The notes under the pieces were generated by a model. It searched no databases. It was not told the DNA's origin and saw nothing but the letters and a program-made list of their open reading frames with translations. A DNA stretch of 64,000 nucleotides from Halichondria panicea (Eukaryota > Porifera > Demospongiae > Suberitida > Halichondriidae): the NCBI RefSeq assembly GCF_963675165.1, contig NC_087393.1, positions 2,795,502 through 2,859,501 of the forward strand, given 5' to 3'. Position numbers and translations under genes: made by a program. This document shows, in pieces, positions 45,501 through 56,800 of the stretch (positions within the stretch are counted from its first letter, which is position 1; every line of letters starts with the position of its first letter).

Positions 45501-47365
45501 GTGTCTTATATGTACATGTGTGTATACTTATGGTAACCCCAGTCCCTTCACATACAGTGGGCCGTCTTTTCTTGTGGACACCCTCTATGTGTGGACTGTA
45601 CGTCATCTCTCATTCAACAGCAGCCTCACTCCCATTACCAACCATGTGTGACTGTTAAGTGCCCTCTCTGTAGAGAATCGTCTCGCATTTCAAATGTAAA
45701 CTATGTGCGAGAAGGATTGGAGGAAGGTTATCGAGAGGATATTCCAATACAGGGCTGTCACTCTACCAAGGTTGCAGCAGTTGTTCGTACGCTGCTTCAT
45801 ATTCAACAGAGTGAACCTAGATCAAAGTGTCTTGTGTTCTCAACTGTAAGTATAGGGAAGGGGGTGTTTTATCTCCACAATACCACTCGATCTGTACATT
45901 AAATTGTTTCATGTATATCTGTTATAGTGGCTGGATGTACTTGACATTATTGCTGCTGCCCTTGGAGTTAACAACATAGACTACCGATTCTTGAAAACCA
46001 AGAAAACTTTCCAGGTTTGCTAGTGCATGCCCAACACCTCACACTTCAAAATGTACTTAAACGCTATTGCCCCCAGGAGAATCTTGCCCATTTCAAAAGC
46101 TCTCCTGACACCAACGTCCTCCTATTGCCGTTCCACTCAGGGTCAAAAGGTCTAAATATTGTGGAAGCCTCCCATGTCCTCCTTGTTGAGCCACTTCTCA
46201 AATTGGGGGTTGAGCTACAGGCCATTGGGCGCATACATCGCATGGGGCAAACCAGGTTGGAACAGTGTACATTTTAAATTTGACATTGCATTCTTAAACT
46301 CGGAATGTATATCATGCACTTATAATTATTGTGATGGATACAAGCACTGTGTGATGTGTGAATCAATGTGTGGTAGAACTGAGTGTATAATTATTTTGTT
46401 CCACATTATAATTATTGTATCATGTCATGATGTGCCTGTGCCCGTTGTTTATCATCTCCAGACCAACGAAAGTCCATCGTTTCCTGGTGAGCAAGACTGT
46501 GGAGGAAAAGATTCATGTTCTCCTTAAATCTCAGCCAGACAAGTGTCGGTGAGTGTGTATATATGTAAAAAGACTATTAAAAGCAGCAGAATTTTTTGGG
46601 GCGGCGCAGAAATCGAATGGAGAAAATTAATGGCCACATTCAAATTGTAGCTTGGAGGCGAGTGCATAATTAGAGCTAAGACCGTTCATTTCTGGCACTC
46701 GCCTTTGTTACACTTTTTATGGAAGTGCACCTGCATATAATTATGTATAATAAGCAGTGTATGAGCCTCAGTGTCCTAGTATACTTTAGTAGTTGTAGTG
46801 ATGATAGTCATGACTTTGTGTACATTGCCATGTTTATGAATTATTAACCCGAGGCACGTAGGCGACAGGTTATTGTATAGTCCATTGGTTTGTCTGTTTG
46901 GGTTTGCTCACCTGGCTGCCATGCATAGCACTGCATGCGTTTACAGTTTACAGCATGGCCTCCACACAACAAGTTATTAGTTTAATACGTGGCAGATTAG
47001 CTTCTCTTGCATGTTGGCTTAGTTTGAGGCACCCCATTACACGTGTGGTGTACAGCAGATCCTACAAATGGTCCATGCAGAACTCCCATGCAGAAAGATG
47101 CCCTATTATGTCGTTTTCAAAGCCTTGTCACAATGTTTTTAATCTGATTTTGCTCTGTATAGTTCAAGTTTCATTTCCCTCTATAGGTTTTCATGTGCAT
47201 ACATAGATCTACTAGAATCAAAATCATAATATACTTGTAAGAGGTCATAATATACAACCGCCAAGGTTTTAGCGATTATTAGTTTCTTATTGTTTCAACA
47301 GACGAGAGAAGGAGAGTGAGCTGGCGCTGACACTGTCCGACATCAGAGATATGATCGAGCTATAA
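32596..47365 (+). CDS. SHPRH: SHPRH-like SNF2 helicase / RING E3 ubiquitin ligase
   Basis: Twenty-seven exons join in phase into 1655 aa (an ATG at 32593 would add one Met): 32596-32779, 35448-36110, 36729-37038, 37802-38423, 38577-38681, 38741-38935, 39454-39577, 39738-39901, 40082-40252, 40518-40612, 41295-41421, 41597-41776, 41982-42089, 42165-42497, 42565-42695, 43294-43351, 43789-43928, 44096-44274, 44522-44595, 44692-44835, 44943-45044, 45364-45417, 45558-45845, 45928-46014, 46077-46255, 46462-46548, 47302-47365. SNF2 motif I is DEMGLGKT (K411), box II DEAQ, motif [11 protein letters not shown], motif [17 protein letters not shown] finger (544-589) is inserted between motifs I and Ia. 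A C3HC4 RING (C1411 to C1459) splits the second RecA lobe, the diagnostic SHPRH layout. In vertebrates and yeast (Rad5-like) it acts in the nucleus in DNA-damage tolerance by ubiquitinating PCNA and remodelling chromatin. The linker-histone H15 domain of vertebrate SHPRH is not seen. Confidence 0.95.
33432..33760 (+). repeat. Dispersed repeat with (TG)n, copy 1 (SHPRH intron 1)
   Basis: Starts TGCCTCGG, has a GCGCATGCGC segment and a (GT)n run (33475-33506), then TTCTCTAGTATGTG-like sequence and ends AGAGTGAGAAGAGAGCTGCA. The same order of blocks is found at 40724-41095, and a relative in reverse orientation at 60780-61190. Interspersed family of unknown class. Confidence 0.6.
33812..34800. 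mobile_element. Mutator-like MITE in SHPRH intron 1
   Basis: The ends AGAGATATTCGAGAGAGGGG and its inverted counterpart CCCCTCTTCTCGAATATCTA share a GTGGGAAACG inner block. Nine-base flanks GCTTTATGC (33803-33811) and GTTTTATGT (34801-34809) are a target duplication with two transitions, suggesting an older insertion than the one at 16108. No transposase. Same end style (purine-rich, then GGRAACG) as the other two elements. Confidence 0.75.
35027..35190. repeat. Inverted-repeat element (MITE) in SHPRH intron 1
   Basis: Arms AAAGGGGACTGGCCAGGTGA plus CTATCAA at 35027-35054 and the near-perfect inverse TTGATAGTCACCTGGCCAGT plus CCCTTT at 35165-35190. The interior is about 110 bases of AT-rich sequence with no frame. 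Confidence 0.8.
40724..41095 (+). repeat. Dispersed repeat with (TG)n, copy 2 (SHPRH intron 10)
   Basis: Shares with 33432-33760 the CTCGG start, a GCGCATGCGCA block, a short TG run, TTCTCGAG and the AGAGTGAGAAAAGAGCT end. Diverged and with indels. Confidence 0.55.
42851..43047. mobile_element. pogo/Tigger-like MITE in SHPRH intron 15
   Basis: The 197-base element has inverted termini CAGTTGAGCCTCGGTTATCC(GAA) and is flanked by TA on both sides. This terminus and the TA target are characteristic of pogo/Tigger elements of the Tc1-mariner group (established knowledge). The interior carries further TTCGGATAA motifs. Non-autonomous. Confidence 0.88.
43542..43576. repeat. Short perfect hairpin in SHPRH intron 16
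   Basis: AAAGAAATTGCCT and AGGCAATTTCTTT pair around a 9-base loop. Possibly a structured intron element or a MITE relic. Confidence 0.6.
43989..44046. repeat. Near-perfect palindrome in SHPRH intron 17
   Basis: GGCTGT followed by TGTAGATTTGCTAACTAGTG pairs with CACTAGTTAGCAAATCTACA followed by GCC, around a loop of about 7 bases. It fills a third of a 167-base intron. Confidence 0.75.
46849..47030 (+). repeat. Dispersed CCCGAGGC-type repeat (SHPRH intron 26)
   Basis: Starts TTATTAACCCGAGGCACGTA, then GTATAGTCCATTGGTTTGTC and a CACCTGGCTGCCATGCATAG block. Block order matches 47535-47738 on the same strand and 14925-15195 on the opposite strand. Confidence 0.55.
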
Positions 47366-47534
47366 TTATGTCATTTATGAGGTGGATCAGGAGTCGTTAC
47401 TATAATTAGTATCAATCATTTATCCTTCCTGAATGCACTACCGTTAGTATAGAGTGCATCATCTCTCTGCTTCAGTTCATTTTGTCACTTATAGTATCAT
47501 ATCATTCATGATTCCGAGTTCATTTTGTCCCTTA

Positions 47535-47738
47535 TTACCCGAGGCGCGTGTGGGCGGCCACGGGTATAGTAGTGTCCATTGGTCTGTTTGTTTGTTTGTC
47601 ACAGGTATATCTACTCACCTGGGTACCACAGCGCTGCGTTTACAGCATGTATACCTTCACAGAACAATATCTTGGTTTAAATAGTGGCAGATTTTGATGT
47701 TAAAGCTTCTTTGTCGAGAAGAAGCTTGAACTTGCACG
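47535..47738 (+). repeat. Dispersed CCCGAGGC-type repeat, best copy
   Basis: Begins TTACCCGAGGCGCGTGTGGG, then GGGTATAGTAGTGTCCATTG, a TCTGTTTGTTTGTTTGTCAC run, CACCTGGGTACCACAGCGCT, and ends near TTGTCGAGAAGAAGCTTG. It is the clearest member of the family also seen at 14925, 25115 and 46849. Confidence 0.65.
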
Positions 47739-47747
47739 TTGGCAGCA

Positions 47748-49077
47748 TAGATTGAATAGGGAGAGGGATTGGAAACGGAAGTAGTATCACGTGACATTTT
47801 ACATTGAATTTGCAGCATGGCACCAAAGAGCCTTTGATGTCAATCCATGTTACGGTTGCTCAACACGCGGGAAACAATGTTTCATGAATTATGATCACTA
47901 CAAGATATTCAGAGCCCCCCTAAAACGTCATTCGCCCACTAATGGTGAGCATCAGTTGGAAAAAAAAAACTTTTGTGAAGAGAGCTAGAGGTACAAAACA
48001 TGCAATGAGATCTTTATGTAGCTAAGACTGTGCAACTCATCGGTGTACTGTGTCCCATATGGTGTCAAGAGCGCAAGTTTTAGTACAAATGTAGTATAAT
48101 CTAGCAGACAAGATTTTACCAACGTTAGATACACAACCTCGATTAAACCCCGGCGTAACGCGGATATAACTTCCGTTTCCAATCCCTCTCCCTATTCAAT
48201 CTATGTTCAATCTAAGAACACGGATTTACCCTGCACAAGCAAGTGTTCCAAGACGCACTGGCGCTGCGGTATGGCTGGACCCCCCTGAACTTACCATCGA
48301 AATGCACATGTGGATCAACATTCACTGTGGAGCATGCACTATCCTGTGCTAAGGGGGGGTACCCTTCGATTAGACACAACGAAATCAGAGATTTAACAGC
48401 ACACATGCTCACCGAGGTCTGCAACAATGTTTGCACCAAACCAGAACTTCAGCCCATGACAGGAGAGGTCCTGAGAGGAGCGAGTGCCAATGTCCAAGCA
48501 GGAGCAAGACTGGACATCGCTGCTAATGGTGTTTGGGGAGGCACATTTGAGAGAACATACTTTGACGTTAGAGTCCCACGCCCCTTCCAACAGACACACA
48601 GATCCCCAAACCATCTATCGTAAGCGCGAACAGATTAAGAAGAGAGCTTATGAACAAAGGATAAGGGAAATTTAACATGCCACCTTTTCCCCGCTAGTTC
48701 TCTCCGCTACTGGAGGTTTAGCCATAGCTAGGGAGGCCACTACATTCTATAAGAGACTATATATAGGGAGGCCACTACATTCTATAAGAGACTTAGCCTC
48801 CATGCTTTCCGCCAAATGGGATCAGACCTATAACAACACACTACGCTGGCTAAGATGCAAATTAGCCTTCTCACTGCTACGCTCGTCAATACAGGGCCCG
48901 ATCATCACGTGGCCACCCAGTCCACAATTCTGTCATCCATGCAAGAAGCTCGCCTTTAACTCGTTGTAACTAATTCTATCCTTACATGTTTATTTATATT
49001 TTTTGTACTATAGCTTTTTTACCTGATGTGTACTGTAGATCTACTACTGTTTATGAAAAAAAAAAAAATCAATCTAT
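47748..49077. mobile_element. Mutator-like MITE interrupted by a LINE fragment
   Basis: The left end ATAGATTGAATAGGGAGAGG (then GATTGGAAACGGAAGT) is matched by its inverse ending at 48204. The original insertion left the 9-bp duplication GTTGGCAGC at 47739-47747 and 49078-49086; the right copy is now 0.9 kb away because a LINE landed on the right edge of the element. Without the LINE the element is about 457 bases. A 65-codon open frame inside (47791-47988) shows no family signature. Confidence 0.85.
48208..49068 (+). mobile_element. 5'-truncated non-LTR retrotransposon (LINE) 3' end
   Basis: The insert ends in a run of about 13 A and is bracketed by a 12-bp duplication TCAATCTATGTT at 48196-48207 and 49069-49080, the hallmark of target-primed integration. 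It encodes a broken C-terminal LINE protein: a CTCG...H...C zinc-binding-like motif (CTCGSTFTVEHALSC) and RHNEIRDL at 48243-48600. A +1 shift near 48570 moves into HTDPQTIYRKREQIKKRAYE, followed by a stretch resembling GGLAIAREATTFYKRL. A 37-base direct duplication (around 48733-48800) adds another break. Inactive. Confidence 0.85.
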
Positions 49078-49125
49078 GTTGGCAGCTAGCTAGCTACACG
49101 TGGCCTTGATTACGTAGTTGCAGCT

Positions 49126-49437
49126 GAAGTGATCCGTACCAGGAACAATTGAAGTAAAATTGTGACTGGTGTTGGTTAAGGTTGACTCTGGATCCTATAC
49201 TCCAGCAGCCTGGCAGGAGCCATACCTCTCTAAGCCTAAGACTCCAGGCTTCTTTGCTGTAATCCCAGTCCACAGTGCATGTCTAATGTGACATGTACCA
49301 CTCAATGTTTCCCAGTCTGGTTTAGTTTTATTGCTCTTGAGTTGCTGTGCTAGTCATCATGCTACATCCACTGCATTATCACTCTTCTGGTTTCTTTATT
49401 ATCATGTCACCAGCCGAGGGTTTGCACTTTAGTGCCG
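49126..49437 (-). repeat. Dispersed repeat, copy 2
   Basis: Reverse-complement relative of 14528-14820 with shared blocks such as TAAGCCTAAGACTCCAGGCT and GTGACATGTACCACTCAATG. This copy has a few short insertions relative to copy 1. Confidence 0.8.
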
Positions 49438-49927
49438 TAGTTAATTTGTCTATGCAATTGACAACACTGTTCTTTACTCCCCCTTTTATTATTATCATTC
49501 CACAATTGGATCGGAGGTAAGCCCACCCTTTCTGCAACTGTAGTGTCAGGCTGTTTGGTGGAGAGTTTTCTCGGTGCGTGTGGGCTCTTTGCTTCTGGCT
49601 GGGGGGAGAGGTACCGGCTACATGTGATGACGCCAGATCAAAGTTCGAGATGTCTTAGCAGGCAGCTAACTTAAAACTGGAACGAACAAGGGGCCCGGGG
49701 AGTCCAACTGTTTAATAATTGCTGATGGCTGATGGCTGGTGAACATGTTGACGCTGTATACATTCATCATAATGCCCATGTGATAAGTAGCAATAAGAAC
49801 ACCATAAAGTCGATTGTCAGGCCCAAAAGTGGCCACAATAAATATAAGGGGAAACAAACAGTCATGTATATTCAGTCCGCAGTTTAAACATTAACTATGT
49901 CTATTAATTTAAAAAAATGGTATCAAT

Positions 49928-50802
49928 TTAATCAGTTTGATCTTTTTTCAATGGAAGCGTGTAGTTATTTTCACTAGCAGAAAAAGCTGGATTTTCTTGA
50001 TGAAGTGACCTTTCAAAAGCATTATCGTTAGTATAAAATTCGTATGTTTTGCCTTTCCTCTTCTTCAAAAGTCTGAGATGAAGACAATTACATGTATAAG
50101 TGCAGTAAGCATGCTAAAACAACATCTCCTTACATTATTATCACGATCAGGATTACTAACAATATAGCAGCACCAAGTACAGCTCCAACAGCAGCTCCTA
50201 TCACCACTGGTAGTGAGGTCTGCTACATGTAGTCGTCAACTGTTATCAGAGTTACCTGCTCAAAACCTGCTGCTTGAGTATTGCCACTGTCTATTCCAGC
50301 CTGATGGATACAGTAGTACACAATGGATGTGTGAGAAATAATTATTAGCAATACATACAATTTATATTGTTGAGTTACCTGTATACCAGTAGTTACTGCT
50401 TCTTCACTTAGCCTCTGTTCACCAACAGAAGCGTAAAAAATGACAGCAAGTCCACCACTACTCTTCTCAACATTCACAATAGTCACACATGGCCTCACAT
50501 AGCTACATGCATGCAGTGACAAAGTATACATACAACCTTAATAAATAAACCTACCTTAGTTGATCAAAGATACATGCAGCTTGGAAAGCAGAACAGTAAG
50601 CATTCAAAATGTTTTCAAGTGTTTCTTTAAACTGTCCTTGTAGCTCTTCAGTCAGTTGCTGAAAACATAATAGTTATTACAGACTATAATAATATTAGTT
50701 TTAAGCTTACAGCAGGCAATTGATAATCACCAATGACAGCAACAATTGTATCTTCATTGGCTTTGCGGTTGCCTGGGATACATGTTGGTTGTTGTACTAC
50801 AT
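49928..50802 (-). other. C-terminal exons: SEA-like juxtamembrane region, transmembrane helix and tail
   Basis: Six exons in transcript order: 50711-50802, 50555-50658, 50379-50502, 50256-50300, 50134-50219, 49928-50072. The first three encode about 107 residues with an [13 protein letters not shown] helix and [20 protein letters not shown] strands, reminiscent of juxtamembrane SEA-type folds (tentative). A 15-residue linker exon follows, then [20 protein letters not shown] as the membrane helix, a basic stop-transfer LLKKRKGK and a tail with YEFY, DNAF and ENPAF motifs. NPxF/NPxY-like sites are used for endocytic or PTB adaptors in other receptors. Phases close exactly on the stop codon. Confidence 0.85.
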
Positions 50803-53800
50803 CTACAAAGAAGAATTTGCAGTGAAAAAATTAACAATCATTATTCTGTAAACTAAAAAACAGTGAGCACATGCATGATTATCTGATGTTACATTAACAA
50901 AGCATGGTACACACAAGGCCACTTGTTTCTGTGCTTTTTGGTTCTTTCTTGCATGACTTATAAATCCTAGTACCTATAACATCGTACAAAGAAATTTTAG
51001 ATTCATGATAGACGAACATTAATGTTTAACAACTACAATCAATACAAGTGCTATAGCTTGAGCAGCATAATTATTATAATTATCCATTTCTTGGAAACAC
51101 ATAACTAGCAGCACGTGGATGGCACTGCATTGGAGTGAGTTGCCATCATTTAAATATCTGGGAGTAATTATATAATAAGTACGAAAAATAATAATTAAAC
51201 ATGTGAACTACACTGCAATGAAGGCATCCAAACCCTCGAACCTATTATAAAGGAGGAACCTCCACCATAGTATTCTTCTAAGATGAAGCATAATTATACA
51301 CTGAGTATGCTTTAGTTTAGTTCTCCAGTCTGCATTTGGTCTCCGCACAAATTGTGCAACGTCAGTAAACTAGAAAATGTATGAAAAGGGCAGCAAGGTG
51401 GATAGCGGCCAAATGGAATAGAATACAGTAGGAACCATACGATGAGTGTAGACAAAATCTCAACTGGCTACCTTACTGTTAACAGACGTATAAAAATAGA
51501 TTACCTTCAATTTTCGGATTTTTACTCCTACGATGCTCGTTCTCAGGGTCGTTCCTTATTTTGTAAATACGCTACTACAGATTTTCCTTTTTTGTATAGT
51601 ATTTTTCTATATGGAACTCGTTACCCGCTACAATTGCCTAGAGTTGTTCATATACCGTATAATTATAGCAGGTAATTTCCGGGGGACAAAATAATTATTC
51701 GTGGTTTTCATGGTTGGAGGCTCTGACCACGAATATTTTACGAGCGACCTTGTCTAATTTAGAGCCACTCTGCGCATGAGCAATAGTGTTTTGCAATTAA
51801 ATTTGCCTATTACATTGTCAATATTTCCAAGATGCTGCCTATAATTATATCACCTTTACCTGCAAGTGCAAGCAGCAACAACGAAAACATTATCCACAAA
51901 GTTGAATAAATAAATAATTATTGCTCAACCAATGTTTTGCCCCCTGAAAATTACCGGCTATACGGTAGTACTTTTAGTAGTTGCTTACAATTTTTAGACT
52001 GTTACTCTTTATCTATTTTTGTGTAATGGGGAGCACCTTTGTAAGGAAATGTTGCCTATGTGTGACCCTTTCCCCTATGGATGAATTTATACTTGGGGAA
52101 TGAAATAGCGAAAGTGTACTAGATCTAGCTCCCTTTGCACTTTATCAGGCAATGTGTTTGAAAATAGATCAGTAGTGCATGGTTTTACTAAAGTCAATCA
52201 ACATACCGCTGCATGAAAATCCATTTCCAGTAAATCCAGTCATACAAGTACAAGCAAATTCCCCATTGGTCACACTGTCTGTGCAGTTCGCATTTATATC
52301 ACAGGGATCAGAGAGACAGGGATTTGGATTTGCATCTATGGCACATCAACGAATCATTTACCGGACATAATTTATATTTGTAACAATCCTCACATATACA
52401 AGTCAATCCGTCGCCTTGAAATGGGGAGTTGCATTCACACACGAAGTCTTGATTGTTCGCACTGCTTCTAGTACAGACAGCATTGACATCACAGGGATTA
52501 GAGAGACAGGGATTTGGATCTGTACACCCAATACGATATTTGAAAATCTACCTACCATAATTCTTTATACAAATTAAATGTGTTAAGCTGCCAATTTGTA
52601 TAAGTACGTACGTACCTTTAAAGTTCTAATTCATAGGCATTGCACATTGGAACTTACAGATGCAACTGAATCCATCTCCTTCATATGGATCAAAGCAGGA
52701 ACAATTGAACGTGGTCATGAGCAGTCCATCTCTTGCACAGTCAGCATTGGGGTCACAAGGACTACTCAGGCAGGGATCAGGTACTGTGTCAATTACAGAT
52801 TAGTGGACTGTGATGCTTGCATTAACTGATCAACATACCACTGCATGAGAATCCATCTCCGGTGTATTCAGGCCTACAAATACAAGTAAAGTTCCCATTG
52901 GACAAACTGAGTCTGGTACAGCCAGCATTGACATCACAAGGATTAGAGAGACAGGGGTTGCGATCTGTGAGGGCAGAAAAATAAATGCACATCTTTCGGA
53001 TGAACTATAAAGCTACATTTTCAAACATGGTCAACTCAGTGGGCAACTGACTGCACTACAAGCACGTGCATACAACCATGTAGCTAATTGGGGCGAGCGT
53101 AGCGAGCCCTAACTTAGTGACGATGGTAGGAAATTTCTCTGTATGTATGTAATGGTACGGTGGTACGGCCTGATAGCTGGTTTTTACACACGCGGTCCTT
53201 ACCAATTTTGTGTATTCCTGACAACGAACGCAAACAAGAAAGACTTCGAATAAGGAGGGATCGAGAGAGACAAGCAAGAGCCCAAGAAACAGCTGAAGAG
53301 AAAGAAGTCAGGCTAGCCAAACACAAACAACAAAGGCTGGATATATCCCAAAGGCTTCGAAGACAGAGTGACCAAGAAAGACAAGCAAGTGCTAACACGC
53401 TCACCCCATGACACCTTGTGTCACCCTAGTATAGCCACATGCGCAGATATGTAATTAGGTACAGGCACTTACAAGTACAACTGAATCCATCTCCTTCATA
53501 TGGAGCACTACATAAGCAATTGAATGTGTTCACGAGAAGCCCATCCCTTGTACACTCAGCATTGGGATCACAGGGACTGCTCAGACAAGGATCAGGTACT
53601 GTGTTGGAATATCAGTGGTAGTTTCAATTCAACTGATACAATTACGTACCGCTGCATGAGAATCCACTTCCAGTGAACCCAGTTCTACAAGTACAAGCAA
53701 ATTCCCCGTTGGTTACACCGTCTCGGGTGCAGTCCGCATTGACATCGCAGGGATCAGAGAAACAGGGATCTGGATCTGTGGCACATCAAAAAATAGTTTA

Positions 53801-56800
53801 CCGACACAATATATATTTGTAGCAATACTCACATATACAAGTCAATCCGTCTCCTTGAAATGGGGAGTTGCATTCACACACGAAGTCTTGATTGTTCGCA
53901 CTGCTTCTAGTACAGACAGCATTGACATCACAGGGATTAGAGAGACAGGGATCTGGATCTGTACACCCAATACGATGATGTAAAATCTATCTACATGTAC
54001 CATAATTCATTATACAATCATGTGTGCTAGCTGCCAATTTGCAGACGTATGTACTTTTATTCATATAGGCATTGCTCATGGGGATCTCTTTACGAGTCAA
54101 TGTCCCAATTAACTTACAGATGCAACTGAATCCATCTCCTTCATATGGATCAATGCAGGAACAATTGAACGTGGTCATGAGCAGTCCATCTCTTGCACAG
54201 TCAGCATTGGGGTCACAAGGACTACTCAGGCAGGGATCAGGCACTGCGTCAATTACATATCAGTGGACTGTGGGTATTCAATTATACGCATTAATCAACA
54301 TACCACTGCATGAGAATCCATTTCCTGTGTATTCAGGCCTACAAATACAAGTAAAGTCCCCATTGGACAAACTGAGTCTGGTACAGTCAGCATTGATATC
54401 ACAAGGGCTAGAGAGACAGGGGTTGCGATCTACACGAGGGCAAAAAACAGTAAAATGCACATCTTTTGGAATTCAAACATTGTCAACTCAACGGGCAACT
54501 GACTGCACTACAAGTGTACACAACCGCGCCACATGCACAGATATGTAATTGAGTTTAGTTTGAACTACACTTACAAGTACAACTGAATCCATCTCCTTCA
54601 TATGGAGCATTACACAAGCAATTGAACGTGTTCACGAGAAGCCCATCCCTTGTACACTCAGCATTGGGATCACAGGGACTGCTCTGACAAGGATCAGGTA
54701 CTGTGTTGGAATATCAGTGGTAGTTTCAATTCAACTGATACAATTACGTACCGCTGCATGAGAATCCACTTCCAGTGAAACCAGTCCTACAGGTACAAAC
54801 AAATTCCCCGTTGGTTACACCGTTTCGGGTGCAGTCTGCATTGACATCGCAGGGATCAGATAGACAGGGGTTTGGATCTGTGGCATATCAACAAATCGTA
54901 CTGACACAATAATTATACTATTGCAATGCTCACATGTGCAAGTCAATCCGCCTCCTTGAAATGGAGAGTTGCATTCACACACGAAGTCTTGATTGTTCGC
55001 ACTGCTTCTAGTACAGACAGCATTGACATCACAGGGATCAGAGAGACAGGGATCTGGATCTTTACACCCAATACGATAATGAAAAATCTATCTACCATAA
55101 TTCATTATACAATCATGTGTGTTAGCTGCCACGTACGTACCTTTAAAGTTTATAATTCATAGGCATTGCTCATGGGGATTGCTTTACGAGTCAATGTCCC
55201 AATTAACTTACAGATGCAACTGAATCCATCTCCTTCATATGGATAAATGCAGGAACAATTGAATGTGGTCATGAGCAGTCCATCTCTTGCACAGTCAGCA
55301 TTGGGGTCACAAGGACTACTCAGGCAGGGATCAGGCACTGCGTCAATTACAGATCAGTGGAGTGTGGGGTTTTCAATTAGACGCACATACCACTGCATGA
55401 GAATCCATCTCCGGTGTATTCAGGCCTACAAATACAAGTAAAGTCCCCATTGGACAAACTGAGTCTAGTACAGTCAGCATTGACATCACAAGGATTAGAG
55501 AGACAAGGGTTGCGATCTGTGAGGGCAGAAAATAGTAAAATGCACATCTTTCGGATGAACTAAAAGTTACTCAGCGGGCGGCAACTGACTGCACTATATA
55601 TAGAAGTCTGAGTATAGTTTGAACTACACTTACAAGTACAACTGAATCCATCTCCTTCATATGGAGCACTACACAAGCAATTGAATGTATTCACGAGAAG
55701 TCCATCCCTTGTACACTCAGCATTGGGATCACAGGGACTGCTCTGACAAGGATCAGGTACTGTGTTTGAATATCAGTGGTAGTTTTAATTCAACTAATAC
55801 AATTACGCACCGCTGCATGATAATCCACTTCCAGTGAATCCAGTTCTACAAGTACAAGCAAATTCCCCGTTGGTTACACTGTTTCGGGTGCAGTCCGCAT
55901 TGGCATCGCAGGGATCAGAAAGACAGGGGTTTGGATCTGTGGCACATCAACATATCGTATCGACACAATAATTATATTATTTGTAGCACTGCTCACATAT
56001 ACAAGTCAATCCGTCTTCTTGAAATGGGGAGTTGCATTCACACACGAAGTCTTGATTGTTCGCACTGCTTCTAGTACAGACAGCATTGACATCACAGGGA
56101 TCAGAGAGACAGGGATCTGGATCTTTACACCCAATACGATAATGAAAAATCTTTCTACCATAATTCATTATACAATCATGTGTGTTAGCTGCCACGTACG
56201 TACCTTTAAAGTTTATAATTCATAGGCATTGCTCATGGGGATTGCTTTACGAGTCAATGTCCCAATTAACTTACAGATGCAACTGAATCCATCTCCTTCA
56301 TATGGATAAATGCAGGAACAATTGAACGTGGTCATGAGCAGTCCATCTCTTGCACAGTCAGCATTGGGGTCACAAGGACTACTCAGGCAGGGATCAGGCA
56401 CTGCGTCAATTACAGATCAGTGGAGTGTGGGGTTTTCAATTAGACGCACATACCACTGCATGAGAATCCATCTCCGGTGTATTCAGGCCTACAAATACAA
56501 GTAAAGTCCCCATTGGACAAACTGAGTCTAGTACAGTCAGCATTGACATCACAAGGATTAGAGAGACAAGGGTTGCGATCTGTGAGGGCAGAAAATAGTA
56601 AAATGTACATCTTTCGGATGAACTAAAAGTTACTCAGCGGGCGGCAACTGACTGCACTATATATAGAAGTCTGAGTATAGTTTGAACTACACTTACAAGT
56701 ACAACTGAATCCATCTCCTTCATATGGAGCACTACACAAGCAATTGAATGTATTCACGAGAAGTCCATCCCTTGTACACTCAGCATTGGGATCACAGGGA

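Larger units (their letters stand above)
47366..49927. other. Convergent spacer between SHPRH and the SRCR/EGF gene, filled with transposon debris
   Basis: No host gene was found. The SHPRH 3' end and the SRCR/EGF 3' end face each other here. Between them lie a CCCGAGGC repeat, an interrupted Mutator-like MITE, a LINE 3' fragment and the second copy of the long dispersed repeat, all listed separately. From 49440 to 49927 nothing is recognisable. Confidence 0.7.

Noticed and set aside
54072-54548. 158-codon plus-strand open frame and similar repeated frames between 52 and 61 kb
   Set aside because: They are antisense readings of EGF exons and run across introns; the minus strand gives conserved cysteines and clean splice sites.
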